Source of the DNA: Methylobacter sp.
Lineage (GTDB): Bacteria > Pseudomonadota > Gammaproteobacteria > Methylococcales > Methylomonadaceae
Assembly (NCBI RefSeq): GCF_030680395.1
Contig: NZ_JAUXVR010000042.1
Location: 62,001-126,000, forward strand
Reading direction: 5' to 3'
Length of the DNA stretch: 64,000 nt
Within the stretch, counting starts at the first letter, position 1. Every line of letters starts with the position of its first letter. Both the position numbers and the translations under genes were made by a program. The notes beneath the pieces were generated by a model, which was given only the letters and a program-made list of their open reading frames with translations, did not search any database and was not told the DNA's origin. This document shows positions 1 through 9,283 of this stretch, in pieces.

Positions 1-306
1 GCCCTTGGTGCTACCGACATCGGTATAAATTGCATCATCCGACCACAACGGCTTAAGCTGAGTAAAAATACTTTCGATACTCGCAACAGGCGTGGCAATC
101 ACAACGCAATCGGCGCCTTGAACAGCTTTGTCCAGGTCCAGCGTATAGTCATCAATAACGCCCAACCGCTTTGCCGTTTGCAGATTTTGCTCGTCCTGCT
201 GACGACCATATCCGACTATGTTATTACTCAAACTCTGCTGCCGCGCGGCGCGAGCGATAGAGCCGCCAATCAAGCCGACACCGATAACGCAAATCCGGTT
301 AAACAT
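1..306 (-). CDS. tyrA: Prephenate/arogenate dehydrogenase, N-terminal part (cut by window edge)
   Basis: This is the first 102 residues of a TyrA-type dehydrogenase, which converts prephenate (or arogenate) toward tyrosine using NAD(P)+. The N-terminus shows a Rossmann dinucleotide-binding loop (VIGVGLIGGSIARAAR) and later VIATPVASI and TDVGSTKG, all typical of the family. The ATG overlaps the hisC stop codon as TAATG, so the two genes are translationally coupled. The gene continues past position 1. It is the last visible member of the gyrA-serC-pheA-hisC-tyrA minus-strand operon. Confidence 0.93.
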   Translation of the reverse strand, partial: MFNRICVIGVGLIGGSIARAARQQSLSNNIVGYGRQQDEQNLQTAKRLGVIDDYTLDLDKAVQGADCVVIATPVASIESIFTQLKPLWSDDAIYTDVGSTKG

Positions 307-1415
307 TAGGCAGATAAAATTTCAGTTAATGCCTGCAGAAACAGCTGATTTTCCGCATGCGTACCTATAGTAATACGCAGATGATTGGGTAATTCATAGA
401 CACCGACCGGCCTGACGATAACGCCTTTACGCAGCAAAGCCTCGTAAATCGGCATGCCAGGTTGTTTCAGGTCGACCAACACAAAGTTACCTGCCGATGG
501 AATCCATTCCAGCTCCAGTTTTTTAAAGCCTTCGGTTATAAATCGCATGCCTTGGGCATTAACTGAAATAGTGTTCTGCAAATGCTCAGTATCTGTTAAC
601 GCCGCTTCGGCGGCAGCTAAAGCCAGCATATTATTATTAAAGGGTTGGCGCACACGATTCAGGATGTCAGCTAGCTGGGGACTGGATAAACCATAGCCGA
701 CGCGCAGGCCGGCAAGACCGTAAGCCTTGGAAAAGGTACGGGTAATTAATAAATTAGGATATTTTTTCAGCCAAACGATTGAATTATCGGCGCTTTGATC
801 ACCAACAAATTCACAATAAGCTTCATCAAGTACGCACACGCAAGTGTCCGGCAGCGCCTGAATAAATGACTCCAAACTGACATGATCCAGCAATGTGCCG
901 GTAGGATTATTGGGGTTCGCTATAAATACCAGCCGCGTTTTGTCGGTTACTCTTTGCAGCATGGCATCCAGATCGTGGCCGTAATGCAAAGCAGGAGCTA
1001 CAACCGCCGTAGCGCCAACTGCTTGAGTTACTATGGGATATACTGCAAAAGCATGTTGCGAAAAAACAACTTCAAATTCCGGCGTCAAAAACGCCCTTGC
1101 TACCAGCTCCAGAATCTCATTGGAACCATTTCCCAGAGTAATCTGGTTCATATCGACAGCATATTTTTTAGCTAAAGCGAGCTTTAAATTAAAGCCATTA
1201 CCATCCGGATACAAGGCCAAATCCTTTAAAGTGGCCTGGATCGCAGCCAAGGCTTTTTTTCCAGGCCCTAAAGGATTTTCATTGGATGCAAGCTTTATGA
1301 TGTTAGAAAGCCCCAGCTCGCGCTCAAGTTCTTCAATCGGCTTGCCGGGCGTATAAGGGATAAGCTTTTGCACGCCAGCCACGGCAAGGCTGTAAATTTT
1401 ATCAGTGTTGTTCAT
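306..1415 (-). CDS. hisC: Histidinol-phosphate aminotransferase
   Basis: A fold-type I PLP aminotransferase that transaminates imidazole-acetol phosphate to histidinol phosphate; in this operon position it may also serve aromatic amino acid synthesis. Motifs seen: VQKLIPYTPGKPIEELERELG near the N-terminus, KLASNENPLGP, NPNNPTGT, and the PLP lysine in TRTFSKAYGLAGLRVGY. An alternative ATG lies 30 nt upstream (1445). Neither start has a clear Shine-Dalgarno, and the shorter one fits the usual HisC N-terminus better. It lies between pheA and tyrA. Confidence 0.92.
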   Translation of the reverse strand: MNNTDKIYSLAVAGVQKLIPYTPGKPIEELERELGLSNIIKLASNENPLGPGKKALAAIQATLKDLALYPDGNGFNLKLALAKKYAVDMNQITLGNGSNEILELVARAFLTPEFEVVFSQHAFAVYPIVTQAVGATAVVAPALHYGHDLDAMLQRVTDKTRLVFIANPNNPTGTLLDHVSLESFIQALPDTCVCVLDEAYCEFVGDQSADNSIVWLKKYPNLLITRTFSKAYGLAGLRVGYGLSSPQLADILNRVRQPFNNNMLALAAAEAALTDTEHLQNTISVNAQGMRFITEGFKKLELEWIPSAGNFVLVDLKQPGMPIYEALLRKGVIVRPVGVYELPNHLRITIGTHAENQLFLQALTEILSA

Positions 1416-1468
1416 GGAGTTTGTTTGGGAGTGTTTAAAACTCATGCCGAAAGGATGAGAAAGAAATG

Positions 1469-2554
1469 TTAGAGTACGGCTTTAGGATAAGAACCCAAAA
1501 GCTTGAGCATGTTAACGTTGTCATTCAATAGTGCCAAAGCTTGGGCGACATCATCATCTTCACAGTGACCTTCAATATCAATAAAAAACACATAATCCCA
1601 TAATCCCTGACGTGAAGGCCTGGATTCAATATGCACCATACCAATATTCAATCTAGCGAAAGGCTCAAGTATTCTATGCAACGCACCGGGTTGATTGCCT
1701 GTAGAAACAACCAGCGAGGTTTTATCGTTACCCGTAGAAGACGATATTTGCTGTCCGATAATGATAAAACGGGTAGTATTATTGGGTTCGTCTTCGATAT
1801 TTTTTTCGATGACATTTAATTTATAAATCTCAGCTGCAACAATGCCGGCTATCGCAACGGCCTGTTTATTGGCTGATGCTAATCTTGCAGCCTCGGTGTT
1901 ACTGTTGACCGCAGTTCGTTTGGCATTCGGCAGATGGGTATCCAGCCACTGCCGACACTGCGCCAGAGATTGCTGATGCGAAAACACCTCGGTTACTTCG
2001 TCCAGGCTATCCACCAGACCCAACAAGTTTTGATGCACCCTGATTTCAACTTCGCCGCATATTTTCAGCGGTGAATTCAAAAATCTGTCCAGCGTATGGC
2101 TAATGACACCCTCGGTAGAGTTTTCGACAGGTACGACGCCGAACTGGCAGTTGCCGTTTTCCACCACATTAAAGATATCGTTAATGGTTGCAGCCGGTAT
2201 GGTTTTAACTGCTGAGCCGAAATGTTTAATTGCGGCTTGCTGGGTAAATGTACCCTCGGGGCCTAAATACGCCACATCCAAAGGTTTTTCGAGTGCTAAA
2301 CACGCCGACATCAACTCCCTGAAAAAGTGAGCCACCGTATTATCGGATAAAGGCCCCTGATTTAAGTCTTTAATGCGCCGCAATACCAATGACTCGCGAT
2401 CCGGGCGGTAAAATGTTCCCTGCTCACCCTGAGCAATCTTGGTCTTGGCGACTTCCATTGCACAAGACGCACGCTGATTAATCAATTGCAGAATCTGCTT
2501 GTCGATTGTATCAATATTGTCTCTTAATTCAGAAAGGGGTGTGACAGATGACAT
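1469..2554 (-). CDS. pheA: Bifunctional chorismate mutase/prephenate dehydratase
   Basis: The P-protein of phenylalanine synthesis (chorismate to prephenate to phenylpyruvate). In order: an AroQ-type chorismate mutase domain (about residues 1-90, LRDNIDTIDKQILQLINQR), a prephenate dehydratase domain (VAYLGPEGTFTQQAA, then NTTRFIIIG), and a C-terminal ACT domain (GALHRILEPFARLNIGMVHIESRPSR) that normally gives Phe feedback inhibition. The open frame begins with a TTG at 2569. The ATG at 2554, preceded by CAGG, is the better start and gives 361 aa. Confidence 0.93.
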   Translation of the reverse strand: MSSVTPLSELRDNIDTIDKQILQLINQRASCAMEVAKTKIAQGEQGTFYRPDRESLVLRRIKDLNQGPLSDNTVAHFFRELMSACLALEKPLDVAYLGPEGTFTQQAAIKHFGSAVKTIPAATINDIFNVVENGNCQFGVVPVENSTEGVISHTLDRFLNSPLKICGEVEIRVHQNLLGLVDSLDEVTEVFSHQQSLAQCRQWLDTHLPNAKRTAVNSNTEAARLASANKQAVAIAGIVAAEIYKLNVIEKNIEDEPNNTTRFIIIGQQISSSTGNDKTSLVVSTGNQPGALHRILEPFARLNIGMVHIESRPSRQGLWDYVFFIDIEGHCEDDDVAQALALLNDNVNMLKLLGSYPKAVL

Positions 2555-2585
2555 GATGGCCTGATTCAATTATTTAGGTTTTCGA

Positions 2586-3665
2586 TTAGTGGTTACGTTC
2601 AAATTCAGCCATAAAATCGATCAAGGCCTGCACACCGGCTTCCGGCATCGCATTATAAATACTCGCCCGCATACCGCCCACTGAACGATGACCTTTCAAC
2701 TCAAACAGGCCATTGGCTTCCGCTGCCGCCAAAAAGGGTTTATCCAAATTTTCGTCGGCCAGAATAAACGGCACGTTCATACGTGAACGGGACGCAATTT
2801 CTACAGGATTGGAATACAAAGCCGACTGGTCGATGGCCTGATACAGTTTCGCCGCTTTAGCGATATTGCGTTGCTCAATAGCCTCGACACCGCCCTGCTC
2901 TTTTAACCATTTAAGCACCAGTCCGACTAAATACCAGTTATAGGTTGCTGGTGTGTTCAGCATGGATTGGTTTTTTGCCTGCTCGGCATAGTTAAAAACA
3001 GAAGGCACTGTTTTAGGCGCATGACCGACTAAATCGTCCCTGACGACCACTACGGTAACGCCCGCAGGACCCATGTTTTTCTGCGTTCCAGCATAAATCA
3101 AGCCGTACTGACTGACGTCAATCTTGCGGGATAAAATATTCGATGACATATCCGATACCAGCGGCAAGCCCTTGCTGTCGGGACAAGACTGAAACTCCAC
3201 ACCGTGAATGGTTTCATTCGAGGTATAGTGCAGATAAGCGGCTTCACTGTCGATTGCCCAGCTTGAAGCCTCCGGAATCGTGGTGAATTTTGTATTCTCC
3301 GAACTGGCGCTGACCACCACATCGCAATAAGCCCCTGCATCCTTGATGGATTTTTCCGACCAAGCACCTGTATTCAGGTAACAGGCTTTGGCTTTGCCGT
3401 TCAGGATGTTCTGAGGTATCAGCGAAAACTGCGCCGATGCGCCGCCTTGCAGGAACAAAACTTTATAGTTTTCAGGAACAGCCAGCAACGCTCTCAGGTC
3501 GCTTTCCAGTTCTTCGGCAATAAGTGAGAAATGCTTGCCGCGATGGCTCATTTCCATGACCGACATGCCGCTATCGCGCCATTCCAGCATTTCTTGTTGT
3601 GCTTGCTGCAATACCGATTCAGGAAATGCAGACGGGCCTGCGCTAAAATTATAAACTCTGGACAT
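2586..3665 (-). CDS. serC: Phosphoserine aminotransferase
   Basis: Catalyses 3-phosphohydroxypyruvate to phosphoserine (serine synthesis), and the equivalent step in pyridoxal phosphate synthesis. The protein is 359 aa, the normal family length. It begins YNFSAGPSAFPESVL, contains LFLQGGASAQFSLIP, and carries the PLP lysine in YAGTQKNMGPAGVTVV. Its ATG overlaps the gyrA stop as TAATG, so it is coupled to gyrA, an arrangement common in gammaproteobacteria. Confidence 0.95.
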   Translation of the reverse strand: MSRVYNFSAGPSAFPESVLQQAQQEMLEWRDSGMSVMEMSHRGKHFSLIAEELESDLRALLAVPENYKVLFLQGGASAQFSLIPQNILNGKAKACYLNTGAWSEKSIKDAGAYCDVVVSASSENTKFTTIPEASSWAIDSEAAYLHYTSNETIHGVEFQSCPDSKGLPLVSDMSSNILSRKIDVSQYGLIYAGTQKNMGPAGVTVVVVRDDLVGHAPKTVPSVFNYAEQAKNQSMLNTPATYNWYLVGLVLKWLKEQGGVEAIEQRNIAKAAKLYQAIDQSALYSNPVEIASRSRMNVPFILADENLDKPFLAAAEANGLFELKGHRSVGGMRASIYNAMPEAGVQALIDFMAEFERNH

Positions 3666-6298
3666 TACGATTCTTCTCCTGATTCAATATCGTCATTTGT
3701 TATTTCTTCCGATGCACCCTGTTCTGATTCGACACCTTCCAAAAGAACATCTTCATCGGCATCGTCCACCCCTGCCAAGCCTTCGATACGGTCAACGCCG
3801 ATCACTTTTTCATTTTTACCCAGCTTGATAATGGTCACGCCCTGGGTATTCCGCCCAACCACAGAAATGCCGTCAACTGGTGTCCGCACCAAGGTGCCGC
3901 CATCGGTAATCAGCATGATTTCGTCATTGTCGTTGACCAGCACGGCGCCAACCACAGCGCCGTTGCGCGCGGATGTTTGTATCGCAATCAGACCCTGGCC
4001 GCCGCGTTTATGGCAGGTAAACTCTTCCAGTTTGGTGCGCTTGCCGTAGCCGTTCTCGGTAATATTCAGCACCGTACCTTCGGTCGAGATAATCAGGGAA
4101 ATGACTTTTTGCCCTTCCTGCAAACGAATTCCGCGCACACCGGACGCCGTTCTGCCCATGGAGCGCACATCCGCTTCATTAAAACAGACCGCCTTGCCGG
4201 TGCTGCTAAATAACAGCACGTTTTGCTGGCCGTCGGTCACGGCAACGCCCACCAGCGTATCGTCTTCCCTTAAATCGATGGCGATTTTACCGTTAGCGCG
4301 CTGACGCTCGAATTCTTTAAGCGGAGTCTTTTTAACGGTCCCCGCCGATGTCGCCATAAAAATGAATTTAGTGTCGGTGAATTCGCGTATCGGCAATATC
4401 GCATTGATTTTTTCGCCTTGCTCCAGCGGCAGTAGATTGACGAAAGGCTTGCCTCTGGCCGCACGACTCGCAACCGGCAATTGATAGACCTTAAGCCAGT
4501 AAACCTTGCCCCGCGAGGAGAAACATAAAATAGTATCGTGAGTATTGGCTACAATCAGCTTATCGACATAATCCAGCTCTTTAGTGGCTGTCGCCGATTT
4601 GCCGCGACCGCCGCGCCGTTGCGCCTTGTAGTCGCTCAAAGGCTGAGACTTGACATAGCCTTCGTGCGACATGGTCACCACCATATCTTCTTCGGTAATC
4701 AAATCTTCATCGGACAAATCCGAATGATTTTGTAAAATTTCCGTGCGCCGTTCGTCGGAATACTGCTCTTTGATAGCGACCAGCTCTTCCCTGATGATTT
4801 CCATCAGGCGGACATCGCTACCCAAAATAAACAGGTACTCGTCAATCTGTTCCAGCAGCTGCTTGTATTCATTAACTATTTTATCCTGCTCCAGACCGGT
4901 CAAGCGATGTAGACGCAAATCGAGAATAGCCTGAGCCTGGGTTTCAGACAGGCGATAAATCCCTGCATGAATACCGAAAGCCACCGGCAAATCTTCCGGC
5001 CGGGAACGATCCGCATCGGCACGTTCCAGCAGTGCAGAAACCAGTCCTGCATCCCAGTTTTTTTCCAACAATCCGACTTTAGCCTCGGCCGGATTGGCAG
5101 CCGCTTTAATCAGCGCAATCATCTCGTCGATATTGGCTAAAGCAACCGCAAGTCCTTCTAAAATATGCGCTCTTTCCCTGGCCCTGCGCAGATTATAAAT
5201 CGTTCTGCGGGTGACGATTTCCCGTCTGTGATTAATAAAGGCACTGATAATCTCGCGAAGATTCATGCAATGCGGACGGCCATCCAGCAGGGCAACCATA
5301 TTGATGCCGAACACGGTCTGGAATTGCGTCTGCTTGTACAGATTATTTAACACCACCTCGGGCATTTCGCCGCGACGCAGCTCAATGACCATGCGCATGC
5401 CATCCTTGTCCGATTCGTCGCGCAGACCGGAAATGCCTTCAAGTTTGCCTTCTTTAACCAGTTCGGCAATCTTCTCCAGCAGTCTGGCCTTGTTGACCTG
5501 ATAGGGTAATTCAGTGGTAATAATCGCCTGACGACTGCTGTCGCCGATGTCTTCAAAATGGCATCGTGCGCGTAGATAGATTTTGCCGCGGCCGGTGGTA
5601 TAGGCATTGTAAATACCGGAAGCACCGTTAATAATGGCCGCCGTAGGAAAATCGGGCCCTGGGATATGAGCCATCAAATCATGCACAGTAAGATCGGGCT
5701 GATCGATCATCGCCAGACAGGCGCTGATCACTTCAGTTAAATTATGCGGCGGAATATTGGTCGCCATACCCACTGCAATACCGGATGAACCGTTAATCAA
5801 TAAAGTCGGTACGCGGGTCGGCAATACCTTAGGCTCGGACTCCGATTCGTCATAGTTGGGCGCAAAATCGACGGTTTCCTTGTCCAGATCGGCCAGCAAT
5901 TCATGGGCAATCTTCGACATGCGCACTTCGGTATAACGCATCGCCGCAGGCGAGTCGCCGTCAACCGAACCGAAATTGCCCTGCCCGTCGATCAGCATAT
6001 AGCGCATGGAGAAATTCTGCGCCATTCGCACCATGGTGTCGTAAACCGCCGTGTCGCCATGAGGGTGGTATTTACCGATCACGTCACCGACTACACGCGC
6101 TGATTTTTTATAAGGTTTGTTCCAGTCATTGCCTAACTCGCTCATCGCATATAGCACACGGCGATGTACCGGCTTAAGGCCGTCTCTGACATCTGGAAGG
6201 GCTCGACCGACGATAACGCTCATGGCGTAATCGAGATAGGACTGTTTCATCTCGTCTTCGAGATTAACAGGTATTATTTCTTTAGCGAAGTTTGACAT
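3665..6298 (-). CDS. gyrA: DNA gyrase subunit A
   Basis: Breakage-reunion subunit of the type II topoisomerase that introduces negative supercoils. At 877 aa it is full length. Seen: the N-terminal [41 protein letters not shown], the quinolone-determining region [17 protein letters not shown] (Thr at the E. coli Ser83 position, Asp at 87), the catalytic tyrosine in [14 protein letters not shown], and the GyrA box QRRGGRG at the start of the C-terminal beta-pinwheel. The tail is acidic. First gene of the minus-strand operon, preceded by a recognisable promoter. Confidence 0.97.
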   Translation of the reverse strand: MSNFAKEIIPVNLEDEMKQSYLDYAMSVIVGRALPDVRDGLKPVHRRVLYAMSELGNDWNKPYKKSARVVGDVIGKYHPHGDTAVYDTMVRMAQNFSMRYMLIDGQGNFGSVDGDSPAAMRYTEVRMSKIAHELLADLDKETVDFAPNYDESESEPKVLPTRVPTLLINGSSGIAVGMATNIPPHNLTEVISACLAMIDQPDLTVHDLMAHIPGPDFPTAAIINGASGIYNAYTTGRGKIYLRARCHFEDIGDSSRQAIITTELPYQVNKARLLEKIAELVKEGKLEGISGLRDESDKDGMRMVIELRRGEMPEVVLNNLYKQTQFQTVFGINMVALLDGRPHCMNLREIISAFINHRREIVTRRTIYNLRRARERAHILEGLAVALANIDEMIALIKAAANPAEAKVGLLEKNWDAGLVSALLERADADRSRPEDLPVAFGIHAGIYRLSETQAQAILDLRLHRLTGLEQDKIVNEYKQLLEQIDEYLFILGSDVRLMEIIREELVAIKEQYSDERRTEILQNHSDLSDEDLITEEDMVVTMSHEGYVKSQPLSDYKAQRRGGRGKSATATKELDYVDKLIVANTHDTILCFSSRGKVYWLKVYQLPVASRAARGKPFVNLLPLEQGEKINAILPIREFTDTKFIFMATSAGTVKKTPLKEFERQRANGKIAIDLREDDTLVGVAVTDGQQNVLLFSSTGKAVCFNEADVRSMGRTASGVRGIRLQEGQKVISLIISTEGTVLNITENGYGKRTKLEEFTCHKRGGQGLIAIQTSARNGAVVGAVLVNDNDEIMLITDGGTLVRTPVDGISVVGRNTQGVTIIKLGKNEKVIGVDRIEGLAGVDDADEDVLLEGVESEQGASEEITNDDIESGEES

Positions 6299-6418
6299 TG
6301 ATCCCTATATACAGTGTGCCGTTAATACATGCCGGCATGGTTTCGTGACTAAGTATGAACACACTTTTCCTGATTTTTTTCGTTTAAGTGTAACTACATG
6401 ACACGAAATAAGCGTCAG

Positions 6419-6447
6419 ATTATAGCAAATTGTCTCAATTGTGTCGA
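6419..6447 (-). promoter_or_regulatory. Sigma-70-type promoter for the gyrA operon
   Basis: Read on the minus strand, TCGACA (-35, five of six consensus) and TATAAT (-10, perfect) are separated by 17 bp, about 120 bp upstream of the gyrA ATG and correctly oriented. It is the only strong match in this 240-bp gap. Confidence 0.6.
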
Positions 6448-6536
6448 AGCTGATAGTGTTTTATATCAAGGCAACTTATTGGGGAATGCAATCCACATTT
6501 GTCGACATTAAGTTTCTATTCTTCAGGCACTTATTG

Positions 6537-7256
6537 TCAGGCGAATATTTCCGTCAAAAAGTTTTGCATCGCTACCCATGAACGTCGGTCTGCAGCGGGC
6601 TGGTAGACAGTACCGAATGCCGGATTATTGGCGAGCGGATTGGTGAATCCATGCATGGTATGACCGTAAGTATGCAACTGCCAATCCGCGCCCGCTTCGG
6701 TCATTTCCTGCTCAAAGGCAAGCACTTGCTCAATCGGAACCAGCGGATCATCCCGACCACGCAAAGCCAGGATTTTTGCCTTGATGGCGTTACCCTGAGT
6801 ATTATCCGGCGCATTCAGCAGTCCATGAAAACTGACTACGCCTTTAATGTCAACGCCAGTCCTGGCCAGATCAAGCGAACACAAGCCGCCAAAACAAAAT
6901 CCAATCGCTGCGATTTTGCTATCGTCAACCCAGGGCATCAATTTCACAGCGGACAAAGCCGCTTTCATGCGTTTTTGCAGCATTGCCCGGTCAGCCATAA
7001 AAGGCTGCATGAGCTTCATGTTTTCTTCCGGACCCGAGCCTAAAACACCTTTGCCATACATATCAACCGCAAAACCGACATAGCCCAAAGCGGCGAGTTT
7101 TTTAGCTTTCTCGGCAACAAAATCATCCCTTCCGGCCCATGTATGGTTAATTAAAACGGTAGGTCTGCGACCTGAAAGAGCATCATCAAATGCAAAAAAA
7201 GCTTCCAACACTACGTCGCCATCCAGATAAATTACGGTATTCGATATAATTGCCAT
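6537..7256 (-). CDS. Dienelactone hydrolase family protein
   Basis: A 239-aa alpha/beta hydrolase of the dienelactone hydrolase family. The probable triad is visible: nucleophile Cys in IGFCFGGLCSLDLA, Asp in LRGRDDPLVP, and His in YGHTMHGFTNP. No signal peptide is seen, so it should be cytoplasmic. The natural substrate cannot be told from sequence. It sits 4 bp downstream of the low-MW phosphatase gene and is probably cotranscribed with it. Confidence 0.88.
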   Translation of the reverse strand: MAIISNTVIYLDGDVVLEAFFAFDDALSGRRPTVLINHTWAGRDDFVAEKAKKLAALGYVGFAVDMYGKGVLGSGPEENMKLMQPFMADRAMLQKRMKAALSAVKLMPWVDDSKIAAIGFCFGGLCSLDLARTGVDIKGVVSFHGLLNAPDNTQGNAIKAKILALRGRDDPLVPIEQVLAFEQEMTEAGADWQLHTYGHTMHGFTNPLANNPAFGTVYQPAADRRSWVAMQNFLTEIFA

Positions 7257-7260
7257 GACA

Positions 7261-7755
7261 TTATCCTTTTTGTTTAATGTTGCCCGATTCCCGCAAGGCT
7301 TTTAAAAAACCGGCAGAGGCCTCTTCTATCATATCCAGCACTCTCTCAAAACCGTATGCACCGCCATAGTAAGGATCGGGCACCTGACGTTCGTTTAAGT
7401 GTGGCGCGTAATCGAGAAAATATTTGATTTTGGCTTTATATTGCTCGGGACAAGCATTAATCAGTATTGAATAATTTTCATCATCCATTGCCAGCAAAAA
7501 ATCGAAATCCTCAAAATCTCCGTTAATGACTTTTCTGGCTCGCAAAGCGGACAAATCAATGCCCCGCTCAAGAGCTGCCGCTTGTGAACGCAAGTCGGGC
7601 TCATTGCCGACATGATGCGCATGGGTACCGGCTGAATCGATAATAAAATGCGCTTCCAAATTATGATCCCTGACCAGTTTAGTAAAAACGCCTTCAGCCG
7701 TGGGTGATCGACAAATATTGCCCAGACAGACGAAAAGAACCTTTATTTTTTTCAT
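7261..7755 (-). CDS. Low-molecular-weight protein-tyrosine phosphatase family protein
   Basis: A 164-aa cytoplasmic phosphatase. The P-loop CLGNICRSPTAEG (C-x5-R-S) is at residues 10-22, and the general-acid Asp is in VPDPYYGG near residue 127. This length is typical for the family. These enzymes dephosphorylate phosphotyrosine proteins, often in exopolysaccharide control or arsenate-type chemistry; no tyrosine kinase gene lies nearby, so the partner is unknown. Confidence 0.9.
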   Translation of the reverse strand: MKKIKVLFVCLGNICRSPTAEGVFTKLVRDHNLEAHFIIDSAGTHAHHVGNEPDLRSQAAALERGIDLSALRARKVINGDFEDFDFLLAMDDENYSILINACPEQYKAKIKYFLDYAPHLNERQVPDPYYGGAYGFERVLDMIEEASAGFLKALRESGNIKQKG

Positions 7756-7880
7756 ATTGAATAAGACCGATGAGTTAACCGTAATGGCGCATATTGTAAC
7801 CGCCCGAATCTAAAAAATCAGTTAGCGTATCGTAATGACGTGAGCATTATTGCCCTTGGGTGCCCCGACTTAAGCGGTAG

Positions 7881-8240
7881 TTAATCTTTATTGCTATTCC
7901 CCACCGTCATCAGCGTTATCATCAATAAAATAATGATTAGCACAGGCCAGAAATAAGGCGCCATGATAAAAATCCCCATCAATGCAGCAAACATGGCGAA
8001 CATAAACATAAACACACCGACGCCTAAAAACAGCAGCACCATCAGTATGCCGGTGATAATCATGATCAACAAAAATGTGGGACCGGCGGCAAAGCGAACC
8101 AGCGGCTCTGCGACAAGTTCGCCGTTGAGCATAACACTGAGTTGCCTGATGCCGGGATGAAACAAATAGCTCAGAATGGCGATGACTGCGCCGGTTATCA
8201 GCACTTTTACGATCAGTTTTTTATTGTGTTTTTGCTGCAT
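7881..8240 (-). CDS. Small multi-span membrane protein, unknown function
   Basis: A 119-aa hydrophobic protein with about four predicted membrane segments (KVLITGAVIAILSYLF; FLLIMIITGILMVLLFLGVGVFMFMFAMF; ALMGIFIMAPYFWPVLIIILLMITLM). The open frame starts at a TTG at 8246. The ATG at 8240, preceded by AAGGTGG, is clearly the better start. It follows the HdeD-like gene by 20 bp and is probably cotranscribed. No family is recognised. Confidence 0.7.
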   Translation of the reverse strand: MQQKHNKKLIVKVLITGAVIAILSYLFHPGIRQLSVMLNGELVAEPLVRFAAGPTFLLIMIITGILMVLLFLGVGVFMFMFAMFAALMGIFIMAPYFWPVLIIILLMITLMTVGNSNKD

Positions 8241-8260
8241 AAGCAACCACCTTAAAAAGC

Positions 8261-8827
8261 TTAATTCGGTTTATGGTGCAGGCTTATTTTAACCAGTGAC
8301 CAACCCAGAAAAATCATGTTAATACCCAAAAACAAACCTAACAGCCACTGCGCCGAGTCAGCCCAACTAATCCAGATAATAAGCGCAAAAACCAAAGCAG
8401 TAACGCCGCTGAACATAATCAACCCCCAATTAGCCAAAGGGCGCATCATCAATGCCAGGGAAATTTTGGCGATGCCCTCCAGAGCAAAAAACACCGTCAA
8501 CAGCATCGTCAGTGTCACGGCACCGGCAACCGGCTTGATGATAAACAGGTAGCCAATGATAATCTGCAAAATGCCCATGAATAACCACCAGCCAAAGCCC
8601 GGCATACTGGAAAACATAAAGGCCCGGCTAATATGAATTATCCCGCCAAACAGCAAAATCCAGCCCAGGAATATGACCGTCGCCACCGTAAAAAACTGTG
8701 GTATCACTATGGCGCAAAGCCCAAGGAAAATGAAGAAAATACCTTCCGCTAGAAACAGCCGCCAATGCGTTTGTAAATAGTTTTGCATATGCTGTATTTC
8801 AATGTTGATGTCGTCTATTTTGTTCAT
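8261..8827 (-). CDS. HdeD/DUF308 family membrane protein
   Basis: About 188 aa with six hydrophobic segments in the paired arrangement of HdeD-type proteins (WRLFLAEGIFFIFLGLCAIVIP; FFTVATVIFLGWILLFGGIIHISRA; WWLFMGILQIIIGYLFIIKP, and so on). HdeD is linked to acid stress in enterobacteria, but the role here is not established. The ATG at 8827 has AGGA 8 nt upstream and is chosen over the longer frame to 8905. Confidence 0.85.
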   Translation of the reverse strand: MNKIDDINIEIQHMQNYLQTHWRLFLAEGIFFIFLGLCAIVIPQFFTVATVIFLGWILLFGGIIHISRAFMFSSMPGFGWWLFMGILQIIIGYLFIIKPVAGAVTLTMLLTVFFALEGIAKISLALMMRPLANWGLIMFSGVTALVFALIIWISWADSAQWLLGLFLGINMIFLGWSLVKISLHHKPN

Positions 8828-8905
8828 AGTTTTTTTCCTGTCATATTTAAAAAGATACCGGCAGCCTAATCTGTAGACCTTCTTTAAAACCTTAACGATG
8901 AGCAA

Positions 8906-9283
8906 TAAGTCAAAACCATAATCCGGAGCGCCGGTTTATCGACCAGCAACCTAATGACAGTATCATGCATCAATACTGATTTGAAATAATAACTATATTT
9001 TTTGGTCAACTTTCAACCTAAATCCCGGCTACTTTGTTTTTCCGCCAACTCAAAATCAGCTGTCGAGTTGAGCATGTGTTCGTCAAAACTTCAACTCGAC
9101 TCATGGATCTCGCCGTGGAGCGGCGAGATCCATGCAACAGCTGCTTAAATCGATGGCTCGGGTGCTTTTTACCGGAAAAACCAGCTTCAAAAACCTGGAA
9201 TATCTTGTTAACCGTCCATTATAATTACGGTACAGCTACGGCAACTAACGTCTCATAAGAAACATTCGGCAGTACAGCTTGGC
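8906..9283. other. Non-coding gap holding two consecutive hairpins
   Basis: There is no supported gene in this gap of about 380 bp. It contains two adjacent perfect inverted repeats (9062-9071/9091-9100 and 9102-9115/9121-9134), listed separately. An open frame on the plus strand at 9034-9258 runs through both hairpins and looks non-coding. Confidence 0.6.
9062..9134. repeat. Tandem pair of perfect inverted repeats
   Basis: First hairpin: 10-bp arms GTCGAGTTGA (9062-9071) and its complement (9091-9100) with a 19-nt loop. One base later comes the second: 14-bp arms CATGGATCTCGCCG (9102-9115) and its complement (9121-9134) with loop TGGAG. No T-run follows, so a simple rho-independent terminator is unlikely. 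It may be a REP-like element downstream of the pentapeptide-repeat gene. Confidence 0.75.

Noticed and set aside
9034-9258. 74-aa plus-strand frame across the twin hairpins
   Set aside because: It translates through both inverted repeats and shows no domain or ribosome site.
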